DNA of 64,000 nucleotides from Secundilactobacillus pentosiphilus (GTDB lineage Bacteria; Bacillota; Bacilli; Lactobacillales; Lactobacillaceae), in assembly GCF_002217985.1 (NCBI RefSeq), contig NZ_BCMI01000009.1, positions 1 to 64,000 of the forward strand, given 5' to 3'. The position numbers were made by a program, and so were the translations under genes. A model generated the notes under the pieces. That model did no database searches and was not told where the DNA came from. It saw only the letters and a list, made by a program, of their open reading frames with translations. Shown here one piece after another: positions 18,516-28,461 of this stretch. How positions within the stretch are numbered: position 1 is the stretch's first letter; every line of letters starts with the position of its first letter.

Positions 18516-19157
18516 TTGAAACTCGCACTTTTATTACTAATTGCCTATCTCTTAGGCGCGATTCCTAACGGTGTTTGGATCGGTAAAGGCTTCTTTCACA
18601 CCGATATTAGAAAAGCTGGATCCGGCAATATCGGTACCACAAATACCTACCGGGTATTAGGCCCGATCGCTGGCACTGCCGTTTTAATCTTAGACTTAGC
18701 AAAGGGAACGGTGGCAACGTTGCTGCCAGTATGGTTCCTCAATTTTCATCTAAGCCAGCACTCCCCCATGCTCTTACTCTTTGGCTTCATGGCCATTCTT
18801 GGTCACACCGTCTCGATCTTTGATCATTTTAAAGGCGGTAAAGCCGTTGCAACCAGTGCGGGGATGTTACTCGCTTACAATCCGTTGCTCTTTGTAATTG
18901 CTGCAACTTGTTTTGTCAGCCTTATCTATTTAACCAGCATGGTGAGCCTGGCGTCAATGGTTAGTTTTACGATCATCACAATTTTATGCTTTGTGATTCA
19001 GGATTGGTACCTGTCCGCACTGGCAGTCTGCTTGACTATTTTTGTCTTCTGGCGCCACCGGACAAACCTCACCCGGATCATGAACGGCACGGAAAACATG
19101 GTCTCATTTGGTCTAGGCAATAAACGCCGGCAACGTCAAAACCAAAATAGGAACTGA
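18516..19157 (+). CDS. plsY: Acyl-phosphate glycerol-3-phosphate acyltransferase PlsY
   Basis: 213 residues with a hydrophobic membrane profile (about five segments). The three PlsY motifs are visible: GAIPNGVWIGK with SGNIGTTNTYRVLG (about residues 36-49), and GHTVSIFDHFKGGKAVAT. It transfers acyl groups from acyl-phosphate to glycerol-3-phosphate, the first step of membrane phospholipid synthesis. The start is a TTG with GGAGGA 7 bases ahead. It is divergent from parE. Confidence 0.96.
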   Translation: MKLALLLLIAYLLGAIPNGVWIGKGFFHTDIRKAGSGNIGTTNTYRVLGPIAGTAVLILDLAKGTVATLLPVWFLNFHLSQHSPMLLLFGFMAILGHTVSIFDHFKGGKAVATSAGMLLAYNPLLFVIAATCFVSLIYLTSMVSLASMVSFTIITILCFVIQDWYLSALAVCLTIFVFWRHRTNLTRIMNGTENMVSFGLGNKRRQRQNQNRN

Positions 19158-19198
19158 CAGCTGAATGCATCACAAGTACTAGTTTATAAGCAAAAGCA

Positions 19199-19238
19199 GA
19201 GCTATGTCAAAATGAATTTTGGCATAGCTCCTTTTTTA
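19199..19238 (+). terminator. Terminator of plsY (also usable by the convergent gene)
   Basis: A long, nearly perfect hairpin, GAGCTATG...CATAGCTC with an inner CAAAAT/ATTTTG stem, is followed by CTTTTTT. It lies between convergent plsY and the epimerase-like gene. Confidence 0.85.
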
Positions 19239-19248
19239 GCTTAAATTT

Positions 19249-20130
19249 TTAGAAATAACGAATCTGAAAACCGGCGTTAAAGGACTGTTTAGGACCGGCT
19301 TGATGAATGTTCATCTTGTGGGCAAAATCACCGTCGCTGTCAACGTTATCCGCGATCCCCCACCATGGTTCCAAGCAAGCAAACGGTGCCCGCTTAGGAT
19401 ATGGTGACCAGATACCAACGTACGGTGCGTTTTGCACTGTTAATGCCACCCCGTGGTCGTTAAGCTGGGTACTTAACATCAAGGTCGTCTCAACGTGATC
19501 TAAATCAAGGATCAGGGCGTCCTGATCAAACAAATCATGATCCAGCACCATTGGTGTGCTTAAATTCAGCGTTTTCTCGTGTTTAACGTCGTTGTAAGGC
19601 CCCACTAACGGAATCTGCTGATAGGCCTTTTTAGGTGCAACGGTGACGAAGTAATCGGAGAAGTCGCCATTGCCTGGTTTCAGCGGTACGTTAAAAGCCG
19701 GGTGCCCACCGATAGAAAACGGCAGCGTCACGTCATCGCTGGGATTAGTGACAGTATAGTGAACCGATAACGTATGTGCGTCTAAGGAAAAGGTCACCTG
19801 TAAATTAAAATCAAAGGGGAACTTGGCCCGCGTCTCATCGGTGGCTTCCAGTTGAAACACGGCGTGATCGTCTTCGTGTTCGGTCACCATAAAGTCCATG
19901 TCACGGGCAAACCCGTGCTGAGTCATCTGGTAAGTTTTACCGTTGATGCTATACTGGTTGTCCTTTAACCGGCCAACGATTGGAAATAAAATCGGCGCAT
20001 GCCGGCCCCAAAATTTCGGGTCGCCCTGCCACATATACTCAATCTGGTCATCAACACTTTTGACACTGGTCAATTCGGCACCGTGCTCGTTTATTTTAAC
20101 TTGTAACGCATCATTTTTAAGTTCAATCAC
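19249..20130 (-). CDS. Aldose 1-epimerase family protein (LacX/galactose mutarotase-like)
   Basis: 293 residues of the galactose mutarotase superfamily. It has HGFARDMDF (catalytic His region, about residue 73) and GGHPAFNVPL (second conserved His), and ends in a beta-rich C-terminus with CLEPWWGIAD. The length and motifs fit the LacX/YihR-like branch found widely in lactobacilli rather than GalM itself. It is likely to interconvert sugar anomers, but the sugar is unknown. It stands alone, divergent from the dehydrogenase gene. Confidence 0.88.
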   Translation of the reverse strand: MIELKNDALQVKINEHGAELTSVKSVDDQIEYMWQGDPKFWGRHAPILFPIVGRLKDNQYSINGKTYQMTQHGFARDMDFMVTEHEDDHAVFQLEATDETRAKFPFDFNLQVTFSLDAHTLSVHYTVTNPSDDVTLPFSIGGHPAFNVPLKPGNGDFSDYFVTVAPKKAYQQIPLVGPYNDVKHEKTLNLSTPMVLDHDLFDQDALILDLDHVETTLMLSTQLNDHGVALTVQNAPYVGIWSPYPKRAPFACLEPWWGIADNVDSDGDFAHKMNIHQAGPKQSFNAGFQIRYF

Positions 20131-20304
20131 TGTTAAAACCCCATTTCTGATCAGTCTTCAGGATTAGTATAGACCATTCCCCAGCTGCTTTCAACTGCTA
20201 GTACCAGTTTGTCATTTTGCCTAAGGGATCTGCTTGCTAAGTCCCCGCAACGTGACTACAATAAAATTAATTTGAAAGATAATCTTTCACAAGAGGCGAT
20301 AATC

Positions 20305-21351
20305 ATGACAACTGCTGTTTCTAATTTACCAACCACCATGCGTGTCTGGGCGGTCACCGAACCCGGTCCCATTGATGGCGCAAAAAGTCCGCTGGCATTT
20401 ACCACAAAACCAGTGCCGATGCCGCAACGCGGAGAGGTTTTGGTTCGGGTATTGACCTGCGGTGTCTGTCACACGGATCTGCACGTGTCTGAGGGCGACT
20501 TACCCGTCCACCAAGCACACGTTACCCCCGGCCACGAAATCGTCGGAGAAGTGGTCGCAATGGGCCCTGACGCACGGCGCTTCAAACTTGGCGACCGAAT
20601 CGGTGTCCCGTGGTTGCGCTGGACCTGCGGCGTTTGTCATTTCTGCCGTTCCGGTCGCGAAAATCTGTGCCCGAATTCTAAGTATACGGGCTGGGACCAC
20701 GATGGCGGTTACGCGGAATACACCACGGTCCCCGAAGGTTTTGCTTACCGCATTCCGGAACGTTTTGATTCGGAAACTGCGTCACCGCTGCTCTGCGCTG
20801 GAATTATTGGTTACCGCGCTTTTCGACGGGCAAATATTCCGGCTGGCGGACGGCTTGGCCTGTACGGTTTTGGCGGTTCTGCTCACATCACCGCGCAACT
20901 GGCAATCGATCAAGGCATTGAAGTCCATGTGCTGACCCGTGGCAAGGAAGCGCAAAAGTTTGCCTTGTCATTGGGCGCTAAATCAGCTGCTGGTGCGTAT
21001 GATCTGCCACCAGTAAAACTGGATTCCTCAATCATTTTTGCGCCGGTGGGTGACATCGTCCCCAAGGCACTGGAAGGATTAGCACCCGGAGGTACTTTGG
21101 CACTGGCTGGCATTCACTTGACAGACATCCCGTCTTTAAACTACCAGGATCATATTTTCCACGAAAAGAACCTGACCAGTGTTGAGTCAAACACCCGTCA
21201 CGATGGTGAACAGTTCCTGAAACTGGCCGATCGCCTGGATATTCATCCTGAGACCACGCCGTACGCTTTTGATAAAGCAGATGAAGCCCTGCGCTACGTT
21301 AAGAAAGGCGATATTCGCGGTGCTTGCGTTTTAAAGATCGGTGAAGATTAA
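20305..21351 (+). CDS. Zinc-dependent alcohol dehydrogenase
   Basis: 348 residues of the medium-chain dehydrogenase family. Catalytic zinc ligands are in CGVCHTDLHVSEGDLP and GHEIVGEV. The structural zinc site is CGVCHFCRSGRENLC. A Rossmann motif GLYGFGGSAH follows near residue 175. The frame is open upstream, but the ATG at 20305 has AGAGG 8 bases ahead and begins a normal ADH N-terminus. It resembles the AdhA class that reduces aldehydes to alcohols with NAD(P)H. Its GC content is visibly higher than that of its neighbours, which may mark a different origin. Confidence 0.93.
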   Translation: MTTAVSNLPTTMRVWAVTEPGPIDGAKSPLAFTTKPVPMPQRGEVLVRVLTCGVCHTDLHVSEGDLPVHQAHVTPGHEIVGEVVAMGPDARRFKLGDRIGVPWLRWTCGVCHFCRSGRENLCPNSKYTGWDHDGGYAEYTTVPEGFAYRIPERFDSETASPLLCAGIIGYRAFRRANIPAGGRLGLYGFGGSAHITAQLAIDQGIEVHVLTRGKEAQKFALSLGAKSAAGAYDLPPVKLDSSIIFAPVGDIVPKALEGLAPGGTLALAGIHLTDIPSLNYQDHIFHEKNLTSVESNTRHDGEQFLKLADRLDIHPETTPYAFDKADEALRYVKKGDIRGACVLKIGED

Positions 21352-21382
21352 GTCACTTGGTTAGCAATAATCAGCAATAATC

Positions 21383-21422
21383 AAAAACGTCTAATGACCA
21401 ATTACGGTGATTAGACGTTTTT
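21383..21422. terminator. Bidirectional terminator between convergent adh and hslU
   Basis: AAAACGTCTAAT and ATTAGACGTTTT form a perfect 12-bp stem with a 14-nt loop, and A and T tracts lie on both sides. Confidence 0.85.
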
Positions 21423-21432
21423 GTTCGAAAAA

Positions 21433-22845
21433 TTAAAGAATGTAACGCGATAGGTCCTTATTTTTAACGATGTTGCCGATTTTATCGTTGACGTAGCTTT
21501 CGGTAATGGTAATGTCACCCATCTGCATATCGGGCCCTTCGTAAAGCAGGTCTTCCAGCAGCTTTTCCAGCACGGTATGCAGCCGACGGGCACCAATGTT
21601 TTGGTTCTCGTGGTTTAACTGATAAGCCAGTTCTGCGATGCGGTTAATCGCCTCAATGGTAAAGGTTACTTTGATGTTATCCGTACCGATTAAAGCAATG
21701 TACTGTTTAACTAAAGCGTTGTTCGGTTCAGTCAGAATCTTCACGAAGTCTTCCTGGCTTAATTCGTCTAATTCAACCCGAATCGGGAACCGGCCTTGCA
21801 GTTCAGCAATCAAATCGCTCGGCTTACTTTCAGCAAAGGCGCCGGCAGCAATAAACAGGATATGATCGGTGTTAATGGCACCGTACTTAGTTTGTACTTG
21901 GGTGCCTTCAACGATTGGTAAAATATCGCGCTGAACCCCTTCACGGGAAACTTCACCGCTGTTTTTATCAGACTTGGAAGTGATCTTATCGATTTCATCG
22001 ATGAAAATGATACCAGTGTTTTGTGCCCGTTGAATCGCGGCGTGATTAATATCTGCGTTGTTAACCAGTTCTTCAGACTCTTCCTTGATCAATATCTCAC
22101 GGGCTTCTGAAACGGGTACCGTCCGCTTGATGCGCTTCTTAGGCATCATTTGACCTAACGTCGAACTCAAATCAATCCCCATTTGGTTCATCATTGGATT
22201 ATTGCCCGCCATGGCTTGTTGCGGATCGTCCATTTCAATTTCAACTTCGGAATCTTCCAGCAACCCGTGGGCCAGCTGGTCAGAAACTGACATTCGCTGG
22301 TTCTTGATTTCGTCGGTAACTTCTTCCTTAGGCTCTTCAGCAGTGGGCATATCCCCCTTTTGCATTTGGGAGAACATGTTCATCAGGTTAGAGAAATCAG
22401 CCTGTTGATTCTGTTTCGGCTTTTTGCCCGGTACCAATAATTTGACTAGGCGGTTGTTGGCGCGCTTAGCGGCTTCAGCCCGGACGTTTTCAAACTGGTG
22501 ATCCTTTTCCATCTTAACGGAAACGTCAACCAGGTTGCGGACCATTGATTCCACGTCGCCGCCAACGTAGCCAACTTCGGTAAACTTAGTAGCTTCTACT
22601 TTGACAAAGGGTGCCTTAACAATTTTAGCTAACCGACGGGCCAACTCAGTTTTACCAACCCCAGTAGGTCCGATCATTAGCATGTTTTTCGGCGTAATTT
22701 CATCTTGCATATCCTGTGACAGCTGCATACGGCGATAGCGGTTACGTAAAGCAATCGCAATCGACTTTTTAGCCGCATCCTGACCAATAATGTACTGGTC
22801 GAGAAGCGAAACGATTTCGCGTGGTGTTTTTGTAATTGGATCCAA
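21433..22845 (-). CDS. hslU: ATP-dependent protease ATPase subunit HslU (ClpY)
   Basis: 470 residues, AAA+ unfoldase. N-terminal IIGQDAAKKSIAIALRNR, Walker A GPTGVGKTEL, Walker B GIIFIDEIDKI, and a C-terminal end in SRYIL that docks into HslV. The central I-domain is Met/Gln-rich. It feeds unfolded substrates to HslV. It is 23 bp downstream of hslV in the same operon. Confidence 0.97.
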   Translation of the reverse strand: MDPITKTPREIVSLLDQYIIGQDAAKKSIAIALRNRYRRMQLSQDMQDEITPKNMLMIGPTGVGKTELARRLAKIVKAPFVKVEATKFTEVGYVGGDVESMVRNLVDVSVKMEKDHQFENVRAEAAKRANNRLVKLLVPGKKPKQNQQADFSNLMNMFSQMQKGDMPTAEEPKEEVTDEIKNQRMSVSDQLAHGLLEDSEVEIEMDDPQQAMAGNNPMMNQMGIDLSSTLGQMMPKKRIKRTVPVSEAREILIKEESEELVNNADINHAAIQRAQNTGIIFIDEIDKITSKSDKNSGEVSREGVQRDILPIVEGTQVQTKYGAINTDHILFIAAGAFAESKPSDLIAELQGRFPIRVELDELSQEDFVKILTEPNNALVKQYIALIGTDNIKVTFTIEAINRIAELAYQLNHENQNIGARRLHTVLEKLLEDLLYEGPDMQMGDITITESYVNDKIGNIVKNKDLSRYIL

Positions 22846-22868
22846 TCAAATCCCTGCTTTCTGTTGGG

Positions 22869-23411
22869 TTATAATTCTTCGGAAATGATGTTGTGGTTGG
22901 TAAAGATATCAATGTCACCGGCAATACCAATGGCCGTTTCGGCAATTTCTTTGGCACTCATGTCTTTCGCATGGTGGTGCAATGCTGTTGCGGCAGCTTG
23001 GGCGAAGTTACCGCCGGAACCGATGGCTAAAATGTCGTCGTCTGGGGCGATCACTTCACCGGAACCGGAAACCAGCAGCATATCCTTGTCGTTCATGACG
23101 ATTAGCAGTGCTTCTAGTTTTTGTAAGTTTTGATCTGAGCGCCAGTCCTGAGCTAATTCCACGGCGGCCCGTTCCAGGTTGCCGGAGAACTCGTTCAGCC
23201 GGGCTTCAAACTTTTCTTCAAGTTTAAAGGCGTCAGCGACACTGCCCGCAAAGCCAACAACGACTTTATCGTTGTAGATTCGGCGAACCTTATGTGCCGT
23301 CCCTTTCATAATCACTTTTTCGCCCATCGTAACTTGACCGTCACCGGCCATGGCATTGTGCCCATTATGACGCACGGCAACGATGGTGGTTGCCTCAAAT
23401 TTTACTGGCAT
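22869..23411 (-). CDS. hslV: ATP-dependent protease peptidase subunit HslV (ClpQ)
   Basis: 180 residues, proteasome-like beta fold. Processing before TTIVAV would expose Thr8 as the N-terminal nucleophile. GDGQVTMG and [10 protein letters not shown] are typical. A seven-residue propeptide (MPVKFEA) precedes the nucleophile. It forms the proteolytic chamber for HslU. It lies 19 bp after xerC and 23 bp before hslU. Confidence 0.97.
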   Translation of the reverse strand: MPVKFEATTIVAVRHNGHNAMAGDGQVTMGEKVIMKGTAHKVRRIYNDKVVVGFAGSVADAFKLEEKFEARLNEFSGNLERAAVELAQDWRSDQNLQKLEALLIVMNDKDMLLVSGSGEVIAPDDDILAIGSGGNFAQAAATALHHHAKDMSAKEIAETAIGIAGDIDIFTNHNIISEEL

Positions 23412-23430
23412 ATGTTAACCCCTGCTTTCT

Positions 23431-24342
23431 TTAATCATGAGTGGCGCGCGGAAAGTAACGACGATAATCGCGCTGAAGCTGTGACTTAGTGACGTGAGTA
23501 TAGATCTGAGTCGTGGATAAACTGCTGTGACCTAAGAGTTCCTGAACGGTTCGCAAATCAGCACCATGGTTCAGCAAATGCGTGGCGAAGGTATGCCGCA
23601 GCATATGCGGATGAATATCACCCGTTAACGTACTGCGCTCAATCATCTGATTCAGCACGTATTCCACGCCCGTGGCCGTAATTGGATCACCGTAATGATT
23701 GATGAAAACCACGTCATGGTCTTTATGGTACTGACGCATTAATGGCTCTCTGGCCGCTTTTAAATACGTCTGCAATGCATTTTTGGCGTAATGACCGAAG
23801 GGAACGTAGCGCTCCTTATTCCCCTTCCCATGAATCAGCATCAGCTGACCGTCAAAATCAACCTCGTTGAGCATGAGCCCGCAAAGTTCGCTGACCCGGA
23901 TACCGGTAGCGTAAAGCACTTCAAGGATCGCTGAATCACGCTTTGCTAACACGGGATCCGGGTTTTCTCCAGCAGCCTTAAACAGCGCCGTCATTTCCTT
24001 TTCGTAGAAAAATCGGGGCAATGGCTGCGGCCGTTTCTTTAAGGTCACATAGGCAAACGGATTGACTTTGACCTGATCATCACGGATCAAGAAATCATAA
24101 AAGGACCGTAAACTAGAGATCTTACGTGCAATCGTCGTGCGGGCCTTATGGTCATCGTAGAGCTGGCTCAAATACACTTGAACATCCAGTTTTGACACCG
24201 ATAATAGATCAGCATTGCCGCCAGTATCCGTTAGAAATTTTTGAAAAGCGTCCAAGTCTTCACGATACGCCTTGACGGTTTCGGGTGAATACTGCCGTTC
24301 ACTTTCCAGGTAGGTGATAAACAATTCAACTGGTGTTGCCAT
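23431..24342 (-). CDS. xerC: Tyrosine recombinase XerC (CodV)
   Basis: 303 residues. The N-terminal SAM-like core-binding domain is followed by a catalytic domain with Arg in ATGIRVSEL, Lys in HGKGNKERYVP, HMLRHTFATHLL, LGHSSLSTTQIYTH and the Tyr nucleophile in IYTH. With XerD it resolves chromosome dimers at dif. The frame is open to an ATG at 24357, but GGAGG is correctly spaced only for the ATG at 24342. The order topA-xerC-hslV-hslU matches codV-clpQ-clpY in Bacillus. Confidence 0.95.
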   Translation of the reverse strand: MATPVELFITYLESERQYSPETVKAYREDLDAFQKFLTDTGGNADLLSVSKLDVQVYLSQLYDDHKARTTIARKISSLRSFYDFLIRDDQVKVNPFAYVTLKKRPQPLPRFFYEKEMTALFKAAGENPDPVLAKRDSAILEVLYATGIRVSELCGLMLNEVDFDGQLMLIHGKGNKERYVPFGHYAKNALQTYLKAAREPLMRQYHKDHDVVFINHYGDPITATGVEYVLNQMIERSTLTGDIHPHMLRHTFATHLLNHGADLRTVQELLGHSSLSTTQIYTHVTKSQLQRDYRRYFPRATHD

Positions 24343-24371
24343 GTGAACCGCCTCCATGATGGTAATTTAAC

Positions 24372-24412
24372 AAAAAACCAACCCCGATGCAATACATTTG
24401 GTCAAGGTTGGT
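24372..24412 (-). terminator. Terminator between topA and xerC
   Basis: On the minus strand ACCAACC and GGTTGGT pair across a 21-nt loop and are followed by six T. It would end the topA transcript before xerC, at least partly. Confidence 0.7.
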
Positions 24413-24432
24413 CAAACTTAATATTCTCGTAA

Positions 24433-26592
24433 CTATTTTTGAACGGGTTCTTCGTAGTCGCCATTCGGGCAGACAACTTGAACGCCGCCTTTAATCTTCT
24501 TTTCAACTAAGAAGTGACCGTCCTTTGGACAATCACGGCCAACTGGCTTATCCCAGGTGACAAAATCACAGTCAGGATAGCGGGAGCAGCCGTAAAACAG
24601 CCGGTTCTTCTTGGACTTCCGTTCGATAACTTGGCCTTCGTGGCACTTGGGACAAACCACGCCGATTTCTTTGACGATTGGCTTGGTGTTCCGGCAGTCT
24701 GGGAACCGTGAACAGGCGTAGAACTTACCGTAACGGCCCATTTTGATGACCATTGGTGCCCCGCAGATATCACAGTCGAAGCCGGCTGGTTCGTCCTTGA
24801 TTTGAATCTTTTCAATCGTATCTTGGGCGTGACTGACTTCTTTAGAGAACGGCTTGTAGAAGGTGTCCACGACTTTTACCCAGTCCTGGTCGCCCTCTTC
24901 GATCCCATCCAGCTGTTTTTCCAAGTCAGCCGTAAAGTTGATATCCACAACGTCTGGGAAGTAATCTTGAATGATCGTATTGACAATTTCGCCAAGTTCA
25001 GTAGGTTCAAACCGGCGACCGACTAATTTAACGTAGTACCGCCGTTGGATGGTATCTAGCGTTGGCGCATAGGTTGATGGCCGGCCGACACCGTTTTCTT
25101 CCAGTGCCTTAATTAAGTTAGCTTCTGAATAACGTGCTGGCGGCTGCGTAAAGTGTTGCGCCGGATCAGTTTTAGACAGGTTCAGTTCGTCGCCTTCATT
25201 AAGGTCAGGCAGCAGATTATCCTTTTCCTTACCGTCCTTATAGATCTTCAAGAAACCATCAAATTTCAGCTTGGAGCCGTTGGCCCGGAACGTCACGCCA
25301 TTTTGTTCAATGGTGACCGCCATGGTGTCCATAACCGCGTTAGTCATTTGACTCGCCATGAACCGGTTCCAGATCAACGAATAAAGCTTGTATTGATCAT
25401 TGGTCAGATACTGCTTCAAGTCGGCTGGTGTCCGGTAAACGGATGACGGACGGATGGCTTCATGGGCATCCTGAGCGCCTTCCGGCAGCTTGCCTTTAAG
25501 CGGCTTAGTAGCAGCGTATTCGGCACCGTACTTCTCGTGAATCAGAGAAGACGCTTCGTGCTTGGCAATAACGGAAATCCGCGTTGAATCGGTCCGCATA
25601 TAGGTAATCAGCCCCTGTGAGCCTTCCTTACCAATGTTGATCCCTTCATACAGCTGTTGAGCCGCCATCATGGTCTTCCGGGTCCGGAAGTTCAGCTTTT
25701 TGTTAGCTTCCTGTTGCATCGCCGAAGTGGTAAATGGCGGTTGCGGGGTTCGCTTACGTTCCTTACGGGTGACCTTCGTGATCTTAAACGGCTTGTCACG
25801 GTCTAACTTAGCCAGGACCTTTTGGACTTCGTCGTTATCGGGTAAAGCATGCTTCTTACCGTCGATCCCCCAAAAGCTGGCGTTAAACTTGGATCGTTTC
25901 AGCTTAAATTCAGAATCGATCGTCCAGTACTCTTCTGGTACAAAGGCTTTGATCTCGTTTTCGCGATCAATGATCAGCTTTAAAGCAATCGATTGCACCC
26001 GACCGGCTGATAGTCCCTTTTTAACCTTTTTCCATAACAGTGGTGAGATCGAATAACCCACTAGGCGGTCCAAAATACGCCGAGCCTGCTGGGCGTCCAC
26101 CAGATCCATGTCAATGGTCCGGGGTGTTTTGAAGGCATCCTTAACGGCATCTTTAGTGATTTCGTTAAAGACCACCCGGTTTTTAGCGTTGGGATCCAAG
26201 TTCAGCAAATGTGATAAATGCCAAGCGATGGATTCTCCCTCACGGTCCGGGTCAGCTGCCAGATAAACTTGTTTGGCTTTTTTAGCCTCGGAACGTAACT
26301 CTTTGATCACATCGCCCTTCCCACGAATGGAAATATAGTGCGGTTCGTAATTGTGTTCAACGTCCACACCCATCTTACTCTTCGGCAGATCCCGGACATG
26401 GCCGATACTAGCCATGACCTTATAAGTGCGGCCCAAATACTTTTCAATGGTTTTCGCTTTTGCTGGAGATTCAACGATGACAAGCTTTTTTTGTGGTTTT
26501 CTTCGTTTTTTTGTTTTGGTTTTAGTTTTTGTAGCGTTGGCTTTAGTCGCCTTTTTGTTAGTAGCTTTTGCGTTTTCAGTTGCTGCTGCCAT
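24433..26592 (-). CDS. topA: DNA topoisomerase I
   Basis: 719 residues, type IA. The TOPRIM domain has [17 protein letters not shown] and [17 protein letters not shown]. The catalytic Tyr is in [13 protein letters not shown]-terminal zinc ribbons [15 protein letters not shown] and [14 protein letters not shown] are intact and a third is degenerate. A Lys/Thr-rich N-terminal extension of about 35 residues precedes the TOPRIM and may bind DNA non-specifically. It relaxes negative supercoils. AAGGGG is 7 bases before the ATG. Confidence 0.97.
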   Translation of the reverse strand: MAAATENAKATNKKATKANATKTKTKTKKRRKPQKKLVIVESPAKAKTIEKYLGRTYKVMASIGHVRDLPKSKMGVDVEHNYEPHYISIRGKGDVIKELRSEAKKAKQVYLAADPDREGESIAWHLSHLLNLDPNAKNRVVFNEITKDAVKDAFKTPRTIDMDLVDAQQARRILDRLVGYSISPLLWKKVKKGLSAGRVQSIALKLIIDRENEIKAFVPEEYWTIDSEFKLKRSKFNASFWGIDGKKHALPDNDEVQKVLAKLDRDKPFKITKVTRKERKRTPQPPFTTSAMQQEANKKLNFRTRKTMMAAQQLYEGINIGKEGSQGLITYMRTDSTRISVIAKHEASSLIHEKYGAEYAATKPLKGKLPEGAQDAHEAIRPSSVYRTPADLKQYLTNDQYKLYSLIWNRFMASQMTNAVMDTMAVTIEQNGVTFRANGSKLKFDGFLKIYKDGKEKDNLLPDLNEGDELNLSKTDPAQHFTQPPARYSEANLIKALEENGVGRPSTYAPTLDTIQRRYYVKLVGRRFEPTELGEIVNTIIQDYFPDVVDINFTADLEKQLDGIEEGDQDWVKVVDTFYKPFSKEVSHAQDTIEKIQIKDEPAGFDCDICGAPMVIKMGRYGKFYACSRFPDCRNTKPIVKEIGVVCPKCHEGQVIERKSKKNRLFYGCSRYPDCDFVTWDKPVGRDCPKDGHFLVEKKIKGGVQVVCPNGDYEEPVQK

Positions 26593-26761
26593 CTAATTAC
26601 CCCTTCTATCGAGTTTTAAATATTTATTGACGCGAGATTACTAAATCTTTCACATCATATTTCATAAAAATTAGATTGTCAACTGAAAAACAAACCAAAG
26701 ACTACTATATTATGTGGCAAATGGATGTCGATTTTACAAAATACATACGAATTCAGGGTGA

Positions 26762-27646
26762 TTATTTAGTTGCTAGCAACGGGTATTCATCCAAAATATC
26801 ACGGGCCGTTAAAACCGCTTTAGCGCCAGCTTGAATCAACTGATTACACCCGCAAGACAGCAGGTCGTCAATTCGACCAGGAACGGCCATGACATCGCGG
26901 TTATTTTGCAACGCCAAATTAGCGGTGATCAAGCTGCCGGATTTTTCTTGTGCTTGCACCACTAACGTTGCTTGACTCAACCCTGCAATGAGTCGATTAC
27001 GTTCCACAAACCGGTATCGTTTGCCTACCGCATCTAGCGGATATTCAGATATCACTAATTCGTGTTCTGCCATGTACTGCTGTAATTTCTGACTGCTAGC
27101 CGGGTAGCTCAAATTCAAGCCGGTGGCAATCACCCCAATGGTATGGCCGTGATTGCGCAGCGCTAACCGGTGACTGAGACTGTCAACACCAGCTGCCAGC
27201 CCCGACACCACCACGAAGTCTTGTGCTGTGATTTCTGGCAAGATCTTCTTCAGTGCTATTTCAGCGTAAGGGCTGGCTTTACGACTGCCCACGATGCTCA
27301 GTAACCGGGAAGCGGTCAGTAAGTCCAGATTTCCCTGATAAAATAACACCACCGGCGGCAGCCAGCTTTCCTTAAGCATTAACGGGTATTGGGCATCAAA
27401 AAAAGTCAGGTAGTGCGACTCAGCTTCGTGTCGTGCCAATGCCTGACTGATTTTATCACTCATAAATCCCCGTTCAAACTTTGTCCGGTGCTGGGGTAAA
27501 ATACCCGCGATGGCACTGATCTCCACTGGCAGCAGGTTTCGCAGTTGCCCCGGATGATCAGCCAGCCACTGTGCTACCAGGTACTCACCTTTCAGCCCGA
27601 TCCCGGGGGTCAAATGTAAACGGAGTAAAAATTGATTCAAATTCAC
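26762..27646 (-). CDS. dprA: DNA processing protein DprA
   Basis: 294 residues. The Rossmann-like DprA core shows VGSRKASPYAE, VVSGLAAGVDSLSHRLAL, GVIATGLNLSYPA and FVERNRLIAGLS. It loads RecA on incoming single-stranded DNA during transformation. The GTG start has GAGGTGA 6 bases ahead. It lacks a C-terminal winged-helix extension. It is the third gene of an rbgA-rnhB-dprA series. Confidence 0.96.
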   Translation of the reverse strand: MNLNQFLLRLHLTPGIGLKGEYLVAQWLADHPGQLRNLLPVEISAIAGILPQHRTKFERGFMSDKISQALARHEAESHYLTFFDAQYPLMLKESWLPPVVLFYQGNLDLLTASRLLSIVGSRKASPYAEIALKKILPEITAQDFVVVSGLAAGVDSLSHRLALRNHGHTIGVIATGLNLSYPASSQKLQQYMAEHELVISEYPLDAVGKRYRFVERNRLIAGLSQATLVVQAQEKSGSLITANLALQNNRDVMAVPGRIDDLLSCGCNQLIQAGAKAVLTARDILDEYPLLATK

Positions 27647-27687
27647 GGTCGGTCACCTCATCCTTGGTTTCAGCAAACTACGTGAGG

Positions 27688-28461
27688 TTACTTAAAATAG
27701 TTTGAAACGGGCGCAAAGGTCCGCCGGTGAATTTTGGACGGTCCTAAATCAGCTAACCCCTGTAAATGCGCCTTGGTACCATAACCGGCATTGTGGGCAA
27801 ACTCGTAGCCCGGGTAAAGCACGTCATAGCTTTGCATGAGGTGATCCCGAAAAACCTTAGCTATAATGCTGGCAGCGCCAATTGACACACTTTTCGCGTC
27901 GCCGTGAATCAATTTTAACTGCGGGATGCTGCTATCGATCTGCATGGCGTCGATCAATAATTGGTCAGGCTGAGTTCGCAGCTGGTTGACCGCTTCCAGC
28001 ATAGCCACCCGGGTTGCCTGATAAATGTTTAACTGGTCAATTTGCTGAGCAGAAGCCATGCCGATCCCCACCGCAATGGCCTGATCCAAGATCTGCGGAT
28101 ACAGGATCTCTCGCTGGTGGTCTGAAAGCTGCTTTGAGTCGTTTACTTCGATCACGTCAAAGTCGTCCGGTAAAATGATCGCGCAGCTGACCACCGGGCC
28201 AGCTAGCGGCCCGCGGCCCACTTCATCAATGCCCGCAATCAAATGGTGACCCTGCTTGCGGCATTGCCGTTCATAAAAAAAGCGCTGCTCAAAAGCGCGC
28301 TTTTCGCTGGCTAGCTTAGTCAGACGATGTCGGGTAGTAGTCATTAATTGCTGAACCCCCGCCCGCGGATCGTCGGCGTATTCGGTAAATAGCGGATCTT
28401 TTTCATTGGTGACCTGGCTGAATAACACTTTTAGTTCGCGAATAGCTGGTGACTTACTCAT
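27688..28461 (-). CDS. rnhB: Ribonuclease HII
   Basis: 257 residues. The catalytic domain begins near residue 72 with IAGIDEVGRGPLAGPVV (acidic pair of the DEDD site), then LLIDAMQ and AASIIAKVFRD. It removes ribonucleotides from DNA. The N-terminal 70 residues form a helical extension usual for Gram-positive RNase HII. The start overlaps the rbgA stop by 8 bp. Confidence 0.96.
   Translation of the reverse strand: MSKSPAIRELKVLFSQVTNEKDPLFTEYADDPRAGVQQLMTTTRHRLTKLASEKRAFEQRFFYERQCRKQGHHLIAGIDEVGRGPLAGPVVSCAIILPDDFDVIEVNDSKQLSDHQREILYPQILDQAIAVGIGMASAQQIDQLNIYQATRVAMLEAVNQLRTQPDQLLIDAMQIDSSIPQLKLIHGDAKSVSIGAASIIAKVFRDHLMQSYDVLYPGYEFAHNAGYGTKAHLQGLADLGPSKIHRRTFAPVSNYFK

Noticed and set aside
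20462-20935. 157-codon frame inside the alcohol dehydrogenase gene
   Set aside because: It is an alternative frame of a GC-rich gene and the dehydrogenase motifs are in the other frame.
23431-24342. Mobile-element integrase instead of XerC
   Set aside because: Conserved position between topA and hslV, length and XerC-type motifs make the housekeeping recombinase far more likely.
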